Below are positions 41,860 through 51,852 of a stretch of 52,638 bases of DNA, piece after piece. The stretch is taken from contig JAFDZM010000017.1 of assembly GCA_018266915.1 (NCBI GenBank), positions 1-52,638 of the forward strand, read 5' to 3'. The position numbers and the translations under genes are program-made. This DNA comes from Bacteroidota bacterium. GTDB taxonomy: Bacteria > Bacteroidota > Bacteroidia > Sphingobacteriales > Sphingobacteriaceae. The notes beneath the pieces are model-generated. The model was not told the origin of the DNA. It did not search any database and saw only the letters and a program-made list of their open reading frames with translations. Each line of letters opens with the position of its first letter. Position 1 is the first letter of the stretch.

Positions 41860-44751
41860 TTGAATTACCTGGCCTGGAACAATTTATTGGGAAATTACTT
41901 CTTTAACGCCAATTGGCAGGGAAAGGAAGTGTTTCTTTATATCAGCAAGTCAACCATCCAGGATCTATTCAAAAATACACAAGATTATACTGGGTTCCTG
42001 GAAGAACACCTCGAAGAATTTCCTGAGGATTCGCCGGAGGAGATTGATGCAGCTATTTGGGATGATTTCTGCAGGGCATTAAAACTGGGGACAAATACCT
42101 CAATGGGGCCGGTAGCCTGGTTTGATAAAGTCAACGAAACTTGGGATTCATGGGAAATACGCGGACAACACCACATACAAGGCGCAACAGCATATTATCC
42201 CTTGTATCTGGCCTATTTAGTTGCCCTCATTTTACCACTTACCGAAAATGAAGATGATTTTTCTTCAAGCAATTACTACGACAGGGCAGTTAACTATCTA
42301 AAGGATAATGGCTGCTTTACTTCAACCGAACGAACCCTTTTCACAAATAATTACGAACGCTTTAAAACCAGCTTCTCCAATCAGTTCCGGGATTTGGATC
42401 ATTTGTGGTATGGCCTGTCAACTTGGTCTATAGATCAAAAACAAGGCCTGCTAGGGTCGTTTAATGTAAAGATTATTGGTGGCTACGCTTATGTTGGGAA
42501 ACCTTTTGGTGAATGCATCATTACGCGCTATCAGCGTCAGCTGATTCCCTTGCTATTTGAATTGGGAAACCTTCAGGTAGGGGAGCCACTACCGGAAGGT
42601 TTGCTGAAATCTTTATTAGCCCGTCATGGGCAGGCTTTGTTGCGCTACCCGCCTGGAAAATGGCAGGCAATTACAAGCAACGAAAGTTTGTTACGGTTGT
42701 TGGTCGATATTGCGGGTGAAACATATGCTTCTTGGACTGGATCGGTAAGACCGGATTACGGCAGTGAAAAAGAGGCCGCATCCAGCCAGTCAGTTTTTAA
42801 CGCGTACCTATCCATATTTATCGACCGGGGTAATTCCGTCATATCGGATTTTACCTTCCGGTTCTTTCAGCCAGACACTAACGATGAATTTGAAGATCTC
42901 GAATTTAAATATGGAAACCAGAGTGTAACCGGACTTACATTTTATCATAACGGCTGGGCAAAAGCAAAAACGGCATTGCCTTTAACGGTTGAAAGAATTT
43001 TGGATCAAAGAGTCGTTTACCAGGACGCTTTGAATCAACTAAAAGCCATACATGCTCCTTCAAATGTATATCTGTTTTCTGCGGATCCAGCTATTAACGG
43101 ATTTACCAGCAAATCCAGCTTGACCTGGTCAGGTGAATATTATGTGCTTTGCAAATTTGCCCTAAAAAGCGCCATCGAATCCTGGCTAACCTCTTGCGGG
43201 GGCTCCCAGAATCTAAGTCATTTTAGAGGAGTGCCTGAGGGATGGCTCTTTTATGTATTCCGGGATGCCTCTGCTTCCCTTTCAGTTTCTCCCAAACTCC
43301 AACTGCCGGCTGGAGTAACCATAGAAAAAACCAGCGGCATGAAAATGGAAGGGAATATGTACTTAAACTTTTGGCCCCTGCGATTCTTGCTAAAGGGACT
43401 CAAACCAGGTGTACAAGTTCATGCTTGCGCCGAAGACGGAACCAGGAAGCTTCTGTCCAATAGTGATGGATGGTACGAGGTCAAGCCGCAAGACTTTTCG
43501 ATTTGGCAAAAAGTTCATTTGGAGACAGGGGAGGACGAACCTCTGGGGCCTTCATTTCAGTTCCAGGAATGTGTAATGGCCACCAACTGGTGCGAGCCTG
43601 GCCTTGACCAGTTCGGATTTGCTGATGCCCAAAACAGGGAAGTATTACCGCTGCGAGGCTTACAAGTAACCCGGCATCCTGAAACTTACCCTATAGCGGT
43701 ATCGCAATTGTATTATAGCCGGTTGGCAGACGATCAACCATTGCCAGCAATTTCGGGCGAATATCGTTTTAATGATACTTTATTATACACGGTATCCTGC
43801 CGCAATGAGTTTGACCTGACCTGGTTTAAAAGCGTTTATGAAAACTGCGCCTATGGACAAGGTATGAATAGCTTTGGAAGCCGGGAAGTAAAACGCACAC
43901 TCTATCATTATCACCAATTAGGGTTTTTAAACTACCACTACATAAAGACTCAGCGCAAGCATCACATTACCCTGAACCGTCCCACCTTTTTAAATCTGCC
44001 GATGAAAGTGGCGACGTCATCGCACTTCCAGGTGCTGCTAACCGGTGCCAGGACCCCAGCTTTGATAGATGCTTTGATCAATTATTGTCAGGCGAACCCT
44101 GGTATATTCGTTGATTTTTCCGTAAATCATGACGCATCCCTGCCGGCGAACCTTTTTTTACCACAGGTGGTCACCTTGAAAGCGCGCTCAAGGCAAGAAC
44201 TTCAGACGGCCGCCGAAGATTTGAATATAGTCTATCAACCGGAAATTTATTATCCTTTAAGTCTGGTTAAACATGCGCCAAGTATTCGCGATTTTGACGA
44301 ACTGTTACCAGGTTTAGCTTTGGACGGTTGGCAAGACTACACCATGGCAAAAACGGTGGTAGACAATGCTACATTGCAGACAGTTAAAACTACGGAGGAC
44401 GTTAATCTCGCATTGAGTTTAACCGAATACTATCCAGGTACCTACCAATCCACTTGTATATTATGGAAAGATGGAGTACCTTATGAAATAGATAAGAATT
44501 GGGGGAAATATTATTTGTTTTATGAACTGAGACTAAACACCGTGCTGAGTTACAGGGTGGAAACAGGCCAACTTTTTGTCCCCGTGAATTCTCCGTTGCC
44601 GAAGATATTGGCAAGGGCACTTTGTCTGATGACTGGCCTGGCGCCAGCACTCATCCAGCGTGAAGGAATTTGGTATCATGTTTACCGGATGCCGGGTCAG
44701 CTGGAATGGAATATTTTGAATGATAAATTAAATCAACGGAACCACATATAA
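41860..44751 (+). CDS. 963-aa protein of unknown function in the defence cluster
   Basis: The frame begins with TTG 41860 (MNYLAWNNLLGNYFFNANWQGK), since no ATG lies near the conserved-looking N-terminus. The 963 residues are soluble, with no membrane segment or recognised catalytic motif. The middle (about 170-600) is rich in aromatic residues and beta strands. Near 680-720 there is a helical part with SREVKRTLYHYHQLGFLNYHY that resembles a winged helix. The last 80 residues (LARALCLMTGLAPALI...GIWYHVYRMPG) look conserved. It lies 42 bases after the DUF262 gene and 1 base before the helicase gene, so it is almost certainly a partner of the helicase. Its length and placement recall the large helper proteins next to DruE-like helicases; I cannot confirm homology. 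Confidence 0.8.
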   Translation: MNYLAWNNLLGNYFFNANWQGKEVFLYISKSTIQDLFKNTQDYTGFLEEHLEEFPEDSPEEIDAAIWDDFCRALKLGTNTSMGPVAWFDKVNETWDSWEIRGQHHIQGATAYYPLYLAYLVALILPLTENEDDFSSSNYYDRAVNYLKDNGCFTSTERTLFTNNYERFKTSFSNQFRDLDHLWYGLSTWSIDQKQGLLGSFNVKIIGGYAYVGKPFGECIITRYQRQLIPLLFELGNLQVGEPLPEGLLKSLLARHGQALLRYPPGKWQAITSNESLLRLLVDIAGETYASWTGSVRPDYGSEKEAASSQSVFNAYLSIFIDRGNSVISDFTFRFFQPDTNDEFEDLEFKYGNQSVTGLTFYHNGWAKAKTALPLTVERILDQRVVYQDALNQLKAIHAPSNVYLFSADPAINGFTSKSSLTWSGEYYVLCKFALKSAIESWLTSCGGSQNLSHFRGVPEGWLFYVFRDASASLSVSPKLQLPAGVTIEKTSGMKMEGNMYLNFWPLRFLLKGLKPGVQVHACAEDGTRKLLSNSDGWYEVKPQDFSIWQKVHLETGEDEPLGPSFQFQECVMATNWCEPGLDQFGFADAQNREVLPLRGLQVTRHPETYPIAVSQLYYSRLADDQPLPAISGEYRFNDTLLYTVSCRNEFDLTWFKSVYENCAYGQGMNSFGSREVKRTLYHYHQLGFLNYHYIKTQRKHHITLNRPTFLNLPMKVATSSHFQVLLTGARTPALIDALINYCQANPGIFVDFSVNHDASLPANLFLPQVVTLKARSRQELQTAAEDLNIVYQPEIYYPLSLVKHAPSIRDFDELLPGLALDGWQDYTMAKTVVDNATLQTVKTTEDVNLALSLTEYYPGTYQSTCILWKDGVPYEIDKNWGKYYLFYELRLNTVLSYRVETGQLFVPVNSPLPKILARALCLMTGLAPALIQREGIWYHVYRMPGQLEWNILNDKLNQRNHI

Positions 44752-44752
44752 T

Positions 44753-47700
44753 ATGGGCAAATATTTAATCAATCCAGTGAAGGCATTTCAGCAAGTTAAA
44801 GACAATTATGTCCTTTACATTGAGACTGCTTTCGGCACCAGGTTTGAAGCTTTTAATCAATTGCGCAAAGATTTGCTTAACCGGGACAGGGTTTTTTACC
44901 GCGAGCCCTGGATTGAATTACTACCTCAATATAAAAGCAGTGGCCTAAGGATCCGGGATTTAGGTGAAGCGCAATTGCCGGGTATGAGTGCCGGTCAGCA
45001 GACGGTTTTTAAGGATTTTATTCGCCGTGGCTTGATGGACTATGATGATGCCAGCGGCTTTGAAGGGATTTACAGCCACCAGCAAAAAATGCTTCAGGAA
45101 GCGCTTGCCGGTAACAATTGCGTCATCACATCTGGAACGGGTTCTGGTAAAACCGAGTCGTTTCTCCTGCCCATGATCGCCCAGATTATTAAAGAGCTCA
45201 ACACATGGCCCGCAGCAGGGCAACCAGCGCCGGACATCAACCGCTGGTGGCGCGCTAACCAAAATTATACGCCCGCCCGTGTGACCTCGCCCATTACAGA
45301 TGCGAATGGCCAGGTTACCGGTTACCAACTTAATCCTGCCGTTAGCCAACGTACACACGAAACCAGGCCAGCCGCCGTCCGCGCCTTGATTTTATATCCG
45401 ATGAACGCTTTGGTAGAAGATCAGATGACCCGCCTCAGGCAGGCACTGGACGCTGACGAGGTACAACAATATCTCGACGTGAATCATGGCCGGAATCGCA
45501 TTTACTTTGGCCGTTACAACGCAAGTACCCCGGTTGCAGGTAAATTATCGAAGGAAAACAACGCAGGTAGAATCGAACGCAACCCCTATAAAATAGAAGA
45601 GCTCAAATCTGCATTGCGCGAAGTGGAAGAAAACATGGAGATGGTCGAGGCTCATCTCGAGGAGCACCCCGAATTGAACAGAAAGGAAGTGCAAGCTATT
45701 TTCCCCCGGCTCTATGGCAAAACGGTAAATGGTGTTTCTGCATTATCAGCAGAAATGCGAAGCCGTTTTGATATGCAAGTTGCGCCGCCGGATATTCTGA
45801 TCACGAATTATTCGATGCTGGGGATTATGCTGATGCGCGAAATAGATGATGCGGTGTTCGAAAAGACCAGGCGATGGTTGGAAGAAGATGCCTCACATGT
45901 TTTTCACTTGATCATCGACGAATTGCATTTATACCGCGGAACGCCAGGCACAGAAGTCGCTTGTCTCGTCCGCATCCTCATCAACCGGTTAGGTTTGACG
46001 CCAGATAGCGATCAACTCAGGATATTGGCTTCATCAGCCTCCTTGGATGACACTGATGAAGATGCTAAAGACTTCTTGAAGGAGTTTTTCGGCATTACCA
46101 CTGATAGGAAAAAGCTTAAAATCATTAAAGGTGAAAGCGACTTGCACGAACAATTTGCCGGTCCCGCACATTTACCCGCAAATCCATTTATAAGGCTTCA
46201 AGAACTATTCGAACAAGACTCCTCGGCCATTGAAAATAAAAAACCAGAAGCGGAGCAAGCTTGCAGGGAAAGTGCCGTAGAGCTGGGAGCTGCATTTGGG
46301 CTGGAACCGGCGGGCGCAAATGGTTTCGAACAGCTTTGCAGGTTACTCAATAATGATCAGCTTGGTCTGGCGTCCCGGTTTAATCACGCCTTCAAATTTG
46401 TTAAAGAAAACAGGGCAGGGGCTGTGGAAGAAGAAAGCCGCGCCATATCACTTTTCGAAAAAGCAGATGACAGGGACGTGCTGCACCGCTACTTTTCTAA
46501 GGCACTTTTTGGAGATGCGCCTGGTTTACGTGAGGCAACGGAAGGTCTGGTCATAGCGAGAGGACTGTTTGACGTTTTTAGCACCGAACCATTTGGAAAG
46601 ACCAAGTTACAGCGTTTCCGGTTTCACTACTTCTTCCGGAACATCGAAGGTTTATGGGCAACCGCTAATCAGCCCATGCCAGGAATGCCGGTAGGCAATC
46701 TGCATGGCTCAGCTAAAATTACGGACGAAACCGCCCAAAACCGGCGGGTGTTTGAATTGCTCTACTGCGAAAGTTGCGGAACGGTGTTTTATGGCGGCAA
46801 AAAACTCCGCCGCAACCCAGCATTGGGAGGTAATTTGTATGGTGGAGCTTCCCTGGAGCTGGTTGCAACAAGTCCGAAAATCGAAGGCCTTCCTGAGCAA
46901 TCCGTTCAAGTATTGGTCGAAAGGCGCAGTTATGCGGATTTTGCTATATTTTGGCCTTTAGGACATGCCGAAGATCACCAGGCTTATGACACCTCGCTCG
47001 ACCGTCCCGAAAACAGGAACCACCGCGCATTTGGTGACCGTAACGGTTCCGGAAATCACAACTGGCATTGGTCGCCAGCTTCCTTAAATATGCACTCCGG
47101 TGATGTATTTATGGAGCATGATGCAGCAAATGCCAGCGCGGAAAATTTTATAAAAGGTTACCTGTTTCAAGTGCCAGATCTGGATACAGATCAAAATCAA
47201 GAATTAGCAAAGAACTTCCAGGCTTTGCCTTGTGCTTGCCCGCATTGCGCAACAGACCGGTATTGGTCTACCAAAAGAAGATCACCAATCAGAGGCTTCC
47301 GTGCAGGTTTTAGCAAAACCAGCCAGATATTTGCCAAGGAGTTGTTTTATCAGTTACCGGAAGGAAAAGGGAAGCGTAAACTGGTTTCTTTTTCCGATAG
47401 CCGGGAAGACGCGGCTGCAATAGCCAACGGCATCGAACGCAATCATTATCAAGACCTCCTTCGCGACGAAATGGTCAAATTTGGTCAGGATGTAAAGATG
47501 AAAGCACAATTCCTGCAAATATTGCAGGCGGGTGGACAGATACCAGAACCAAGCGATGAGCGCGGCCAACGGCTGTTAGGTGAGGTCAGAAGTCTCATTT
47601 ATAGAGCCAGTGATCCAGATCAGGATTTTGCAAGGCCATTCAAAGAAAAATTGGCAATGATAGCCCGTGGATTGGTGGCCTTTCAGGACTTTTACCATTT

Positions 47701-50700
47701 GACGACCCTCGAAACAGCTCCGGTAATCAAAGAGATTTACAAGCTGGGCATTAATCCAGCGGGTTGTGACTGGGAAGATCAATCATTTCAGCCAACGAAT
47801 GGCGTTTCCCAAGACTGGTCAAATTGTTTTACGGCGAATGGCAACTGGAGTGATCAGGCAAGTGCACAATTCAGGGATAATCTTCGGAATAAAATCCAAT
47901 CAAACCTGGGTAATATGCTTTTTGGCCGCCTGTTTTATGGCTTGGAATCTTCTGCATTCGGTTGGACCACGGTAGATCATACGGATGAGTTAATAAACGA
48001 GAAATTACGGCAATTCCAATTGCAGGGTTCAATTCCAACAGAGGCGTTTAGGCAGCTGGTAGATTCTTCCATCAGAATATTGGCGGAAGCCTACAGGCGC
48101 ACACTAACTGGGGAACATCCCAATGAAAAACCCTATGCAGATTTGCAAACACGGCATAGACTAAAAAAATATGTGAACGCAGCGGCGCAGTTTTATAATA
48201 TTAATAATGCCGGCACACTTGGCGAAGCAATAACGGATTATTTGCAGGCCAGAGGACATCGTGGATTATATATTCAGACGGAAAGACTTTACATCAACTT
48301 TACAGGACCTGAATCACCAGTTTATGTATGCAATAAATGCAAAAAAGTGCATTTGCATCCCTCAGGTGGAATTTGCACGTTCTGTTTCACAAACAGCAGG
48401 CAGGGCTTCCCTGTAACGCCAAATAGAACTGCAAACAATATTTGGCAGACCAATTACCTTGCGGCGAGCCTTGTTCAGAAACGTGCCCCAGTTAAATTGC
48501 ATTGCGAAGAGCTAACTGGTCAGACAGATGATCAATTCGAAAGACAACGGCACTTTCGTGACTATATATTTGAGCGGAGAGAAGGGCCCGCGAATATTCG
48601 CTCCATCGATCTGCTTAGCGTGACAACTACATTAGAAGTAGGTGTTGATATTGGGGCACTCCAGGCAGTCATGCTGGCCAATATGCCGCCACAACGTTTT
48701 AACTATCAGCAGCGCGTCGGCCGGGGAGGGCGGCGGGGCCAGGCGTACTCTGTTATCTTGACGCTCTGCCGTGGCCGCAGCCATGACGAATTCTTTTTTG
48801 CGAATCCACACCGCATCACTGGCGATGCACCACCAACACCATTTTTGTCAACCGGCCAGGAGGAAATTGTCAAACGAATGCTCGTTAAGGAGGTTTTGAG
48901 GATGGCTTTCAAAGAGGTAGAGAGGACAGGGGGGACGCACGGCGAATTTGGGACCCGCGACCGGTGGGCCAATCAATACCGGGCAAATATAGCAGGCTGG
49001 TTTGCACAGAATCCATCCTTGGTTGACAGTATCATTTTGGTTTTGAATGACGGCGATACGGGAACACTGGAATTTTACCAGAATTATGTCCATCACCAAT
49101 TGCTTTCAGAAATCGATGCAGCTGTCGATAACCAGGATATAGCAGCAACTGAATTATCGGAAACCTTGGCCGAAGCGGGGCTTTTGCCAATGTTTGGGAT
49201 GCCAAGCCGCGTGCGGGTACTTTACAGCGGGCTAAATAACAATAAACACACAGGCCAAATAAATGACGAATTAAGCCAAATCGACCGGCCACTGGACGTC
49301 GCTGTAACTGAATTTTTCCCTGGCTCACAGAAAACAAAAGATAAAAAAATCATCACAGCAATTGGATTCACGCCAAGTGGTCTGGAGTATGGTTCGAGGC
49401 GGTCAGGCGGAACTGAAGTCTGGAATATCCAGATGCCGCCAGGAGATCCATTTACGCTGCGTCGTGAATTGATCAATTGTACCACGTGCAAATCATACTT
49501 TAAGACGTTCCGTGTGGGTGATCCGGCCATCGATCAATTAAACAATGAGTGCCCTCATTGTTTCGACAGTCTCGATGGGAAGAAAGTTGAAATTAGGACG
49601 CCTTCGGCCTTTCGTACAAACTTCAGTCCTGGACAAAATATTGATGATGATACCCAGATTCAAATATCCCGCCCATCCATGTTTGCCGAAGCCCAAAATG
49701 ATTTGGCGCCGGTGTCTGTAAAAAACGCTAGTGTATCCTTGGTGGAACTGGATATGACTTGGCGGATTAATGAGCAGGAGGTAACTGGACAGCTTTGTCA
49801 GACCGTCAACAGTTTTCCGTTCCTTCGGAACGCACGTCTAAATAATCAATGGATAGCAACCAGCGAAATGAGTGCCCTCCAAAACGGGGGATATAGTTTC
49901 AACGCATATCACAATGGATCGCCGCAAGAAACCATCAAGATCGCTGCAAATAAAATAACTAATGTCTTTCGTATCCAGCCAAACCAAGTTGCGCAAGGAT
50001 TAAATTTGAATCCATTCGACGACTATAGAACCAATCCCTCTGCGCTGGGTGTAAAAGCTGCCTATTATTCGGCTGCATTTATCCTGCAACGGGCTGTCGC
50101 GTCAGAACAAGACGTCGATCCTACAGAAATAGAAATAGCAGATATCGTCGCGGCAAAAACAGTCGATGGCAAGCCAGTGGCTCAAATCATATTGGCGGAC
50201 GAACTTGCCAATGGTTCTGGGTTTGTGAAAGACCTGTTTATGAATTTAGATAATGAGGATAGTTACTTCGATAAAATTTTAAGGCCATCACCGGGTGCTT
50301 ATTTTGACACCATATTTCAAGAAAGCCACCGCACTTCCTGCAAGGACGCTTGTTACGAATGTTTGAAAGTATACCGGAATATGCCTTATCATGGTCTGAT
50401 AGATTGGCGTCTTGGTATAGGATTATTACGCCTGCTTGAGGATGAAAACACGGTGTTTGGCTTGCATAAAGAACCGCAACCATTGGAAATGCAGGATTGG
50501 ATGACCATCGCCACCGAAATCCGGGATAGTTTTATGACCAGCTTTTTTGCCAATAATGGAACACCATTAGATCGAGTTTTACCCGGTATATATGTCAATA
50601 ATCCCCAGCAGCCCTACACCATTTTCTTTTTGCACCCATTTTGGCAGCGGGATGCGGCAAGAAATCCTTTGTTGGGTGAAGCAGTTGCACAGGCGGGCCC

Positions 50701-50779
50701 TATGCAATATAAAGTGATAGATACATTTAATGCATTGCGCCGGCCAGGTTGGTGTTATGAAAACATCTCCCAATTATGA
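44753..50779 (+). CDS. 2008-aa DEAH-type superfamily 2 helicase with DUF1998-like C-terminus
   Basis: Motifs are visible in order: a Q-motif-like YSHQQKML (about 107-114), Walker A SGTGSGKTE (127-135), the DEAD-box variant DELHLYRGTPGTE (near 387), SASLDD, and motif VI QQRVGRGGRRGQAYSV (near 1318). Four cysteine clusters are spread along it: CESCG near 670, CACPHC near 826, CNKCKK...CTFC near 1193, and CTTCK...CPHC near 1577. The last 200 residues (GSGFVKDLF ... CKDACYECLKVYRN...IDWRLGIGLL, near 1861-1890) match DUF1998. This size and layout recall DruE of Druantia, and more distantly DrmA (DISARM) and MrfA. It overlaps the PD-(D/E)XK gene by 4 bases (ATGA). A role in DNA unwinding or translocation in defence is likely. 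Confidence 0.85.
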   Translation: MGKYLINPVKAFQQVKDNYVLYIETAFGTRFEAFNQLRKDLLNRDRVFYREPWIELLPQYKSSGLRIRDLGEAQLPGMSAGQQTVFKDFIRRGLMDYDDASGFEGIYSHQQKMLQEALAGNNCVITSGTGSGKTESFLLPMIAQIIKELNTWPAAGQPAPDINRWWRANQNYTPARVTSPITDANGQVTGYQLNPAVSQRTHETRPAAVRALILYPMNALVEDQMTRLRQALDADEVQQYLDVNHGRNRIYFGRYNASTPVAGKLSKENNAGRIERNPYKIEELKSALREVEENMEMVEAHLEEHPELNRKEVQAIFPRLYGKTVNGVSALSAEMRSRFDMQVAPPDILITNYSMLGIMLMREIDDAVFEKTRRWLEEDASHVFHLIIDELHLYRGTPGTEVACLVRILINRLGLTPDSDQLRILASSASLDDTDEDAKDFLKEFFGITTDRKKLKIIKGESDLHEQFAGPAHLPANPFIRLQELFEQDSSAIENKKPEAEQACRESAVELGAAFGLEPAGANGFEQLCRLLNNDQLGLASRFNHAFKFVKENRAGAVEEESRAISLFEKADDRDVLHRYFSKALFGDAPGLREATEGLVIARGLFDVFSTEPFGKTKLQRFRFHYFFRNIEGLWATANQPMPGMPVGNLHGSAKITDETAQNRRVFELLYCESCGTVFYGGKKLRRNPALGGNLYGGASLELVATSPKIEGLPEQSVQVLVERRSYADFAIFWPLGHAEDHQAYDTSLDRPENRNHRAFGDRNGSGNHNWHWSPASLNMHSGDVFMEHDAANASAENFIKGYLFQVPDLDTDQNQELAKNFQALPCACPHCATDRYWSTKRRSPIRGFRAGFSKTSQIFAKELFYQLPEGKGKRKLVSFSDSREDAAAIANGIERNHYQDLLRDEMVKFGQDVKMKAQFLQILQAGGQIPEPSDERGQRLLGEVRSLIYRASDPDQDFARPFKEKLAMIARGLVAFQDFYHLTTLETAPVIKEIYKLGINPAGCDWEDQSFQPTNGVSQDWSNCFTANGNWSDQASAQFRDNLRNKIQSNLGNMLFGRLFYGLESSAFGWTTVDHTDELINEKLRQFQLQGSIPTEAFRQLVDSSIRILAEAYRRTLTGEHPNEKPYADLQTRHRLKKYVNAAAQFYNINNAGTLGEAITDYLQARGHRGLYIQTERLYINFTGPESPVYVCNKCKKVHLHPSGGICTFCFTNSRQGFPVTPNRTANNIWQTNYLAASLVQKRAPVKLHCEELTGQTDDQFERQRHFRDYIFERREGPANIRSIDLLSVTTTLEVGVDIGALQAVMLANMPPQRFNYQQRVGRGGRRGQAYSVILTLCRGRSHDEFFFANPHRITGDAPPTPFLSTGQEEIVKRMLVKEVLRMAFKEVERTGGTHGEFGTRDRWANQYRANIAGWFAQNPSLVDSIILVLNDGDTGTLEFYQNYVHHQLLSEIDAAVDNQDIAATELSETLAEAGLLPMFGMPSRVRVLYSGLNNNKHTGQINDELSQIDRPLDVAVTEFFPGSQKTKDKKIITAIGFTPSGLEYGSRRSGGTEVWNIQMPPGDPFTLRRELINCTTCKSYFKTFRVGDPAIDQLNNECPHCFDSLDGKKVEIRTPSAFRTNFSPGQNIDDDTQIQISRPSMFAEAQNDLAPVSVKNASVSLVELDMTWRINEQEVTGQLCQTVNSFPFLRNARLNNQWIATSEMSALQNGGYSFNAYHNGSPQETIKIAANKITNVFRIQPNQVAQGLNLNPFDDYRTNPSALGVKAAYYSAAFILQRAVASEQDVDPTEIEIADIVAAKTVDGKPVAQIILADELANGSGFVKDLFMNLDNEDSYFDKILRPSPGAYFDTIFQESHRTSCKDACYECLKVYRNMPYHGLIDWRLGIGLLRLLEDENTVFGLHKEPQPLEMQDWMTIATEIRDSFMTSFFANNGTPLDRVLPGIYVNNPQQPYTIFFLHPFWQRDAARNPLLGEAVAQAGPMQYKVIDTFNALRRPGWCYENISQL

Positions 50780-51852
50780 GTATACCAGTATTGCCTCCAA
50801 TCCAGCTCGATGGTATTGACTTTCGTTTTAACGAAATGAAGGCAAGTCAATATGGTGGTCTCACTAATTTTTGCGGGTGGAAGGAAATATTGTTACGGCA
50901 GTCTGGTGGCAGGCGGGACGTAATGCTGCCACCGAACACAAAATCTATCGTGGGTACTGTTGCACATAATGTCCTCGAGCAAGTGCTGAGAGGCAATATT
51001 TGCGACGCGGCTGGCTTTGACGAAGCTTGGGCGCAACAACTGGCAAGCAGGTTAGAAAAACTCCAGACGGACTATCCTTGGCTTAAGGTCCAAACGCCAC
51101 TGGAAGATTATGAAAAGAAATATAGGACCAAATTAATGGCGGAAAGGGTTTGGCAACGCAGATCTTCGAGACAAGGCACGACAACAGTTCCGGAAGGGGA
51201 ATATAAAATTCCGGGTCTCACGGGGCGTATCGACTTAGTGATAAGAAGGGATCAGTGGACTGCTATTGTAGATTATAAAACGGGTACAATTACCACAGGC
51301 AATGGTGAAATCAAACCAGCTTTTGTAATCCAATTAAAGCTTTATGCCTTGTTGTATCAAAAGCAAACCGGGCAGATCGTGAGCAAGCTTAACCTGCTGA
51401 ATCTGGCAGATGAAAGATTCGAAGTACCATTTACGCAGGAAGAACTGGAGCCACTGTATGAACAAGTTTTAGCCAAATCTGCGAGCTTGAATGAATTTAT
51501 TGATGCTGGTGATTTTTCAGCGCTGGCAAATCTTGAGGAGGAAACTTGCAGGTTCTGCCAGTTACGCCCCCTTTGCGATCACTACTGGCAGTCAGCAATA
51601 AAAAATACTTCCGATTTTGAAGGCAGTTTTAGGGAAGTAAAGGAAGCATTCGACAAATCTTTATTATTGGTCTTTGATGTAGCAGGCGAACGCCGGTTGC
51701 TGAGAGGACTGCAAGGATGGACGATGGACGATTTTGCTGGCAAGGAAGGCATGAGCTTGCGGGTATTAAATGCCTGGCCAAGTGATAAACCGGAGATGAC
51801 ACACCTTTATAACGCAACAGCAAATACCGCGCTTTTTTGGTCTAATGCCTGA
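50776..51852 (+). CDS. Cas4/AddB-like PD-(D/E)XK nuclease with likely Fe-S cluster
   Basis: The 358 residues hold the RecB-family motifs: GTVAHNVLE (60-68, G-x3-H-x3-E), GRID (150-153), VDYKTG (165-170) and QLKLYALL (186-193), giving the D-EXK-Q arrangement of PDDEXK_1 enzymes. Four cysteines (Cys33 in TNFCGW and Cys258, Cys261 and Cys267 in CRFCQLRPLC) match the pattern of the Fe-S cluster in Cas4 and AddB. It should cut single-stranded or fork DNA. The start overlaps the helicase stop (ATGA), so the two are co-translated and likely act as a complex. The C-terminal 80 residues are less typical. The family call is firm. Confidence 0.88.
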   Translation: MSIPVLPPIQLDGIDFRFNEMKASQYGGLTNFCGWKEILLRQSGGRRDVMLPPNTKSIVGTVAHNVLEQVLRGNICDAAGFDEAWAQQLASRLEKLQTDYPWLKVQTPLEDYEKKYRTKLMAERVWQRRSSRQGTTTVPEGEYKIPGLTGRIDLVIRRDQWTAIVDYKTGTITTGNGEIKPAFVIQLKLYALLYQKQTGQIVSKLNLLNLADERFEVPFTQEELEPLYEQVLAKSASLNEFIDAGDFSALANLEEETCRFCQLRPLCDHYWQSAIKNTSDFEGSFREVKEAFDKSLLLVFDVAGERRLLRGLQGWTMDDFAGKEGMSLRVLNAWPSDKPEMTHLYNATANTALFWSNA

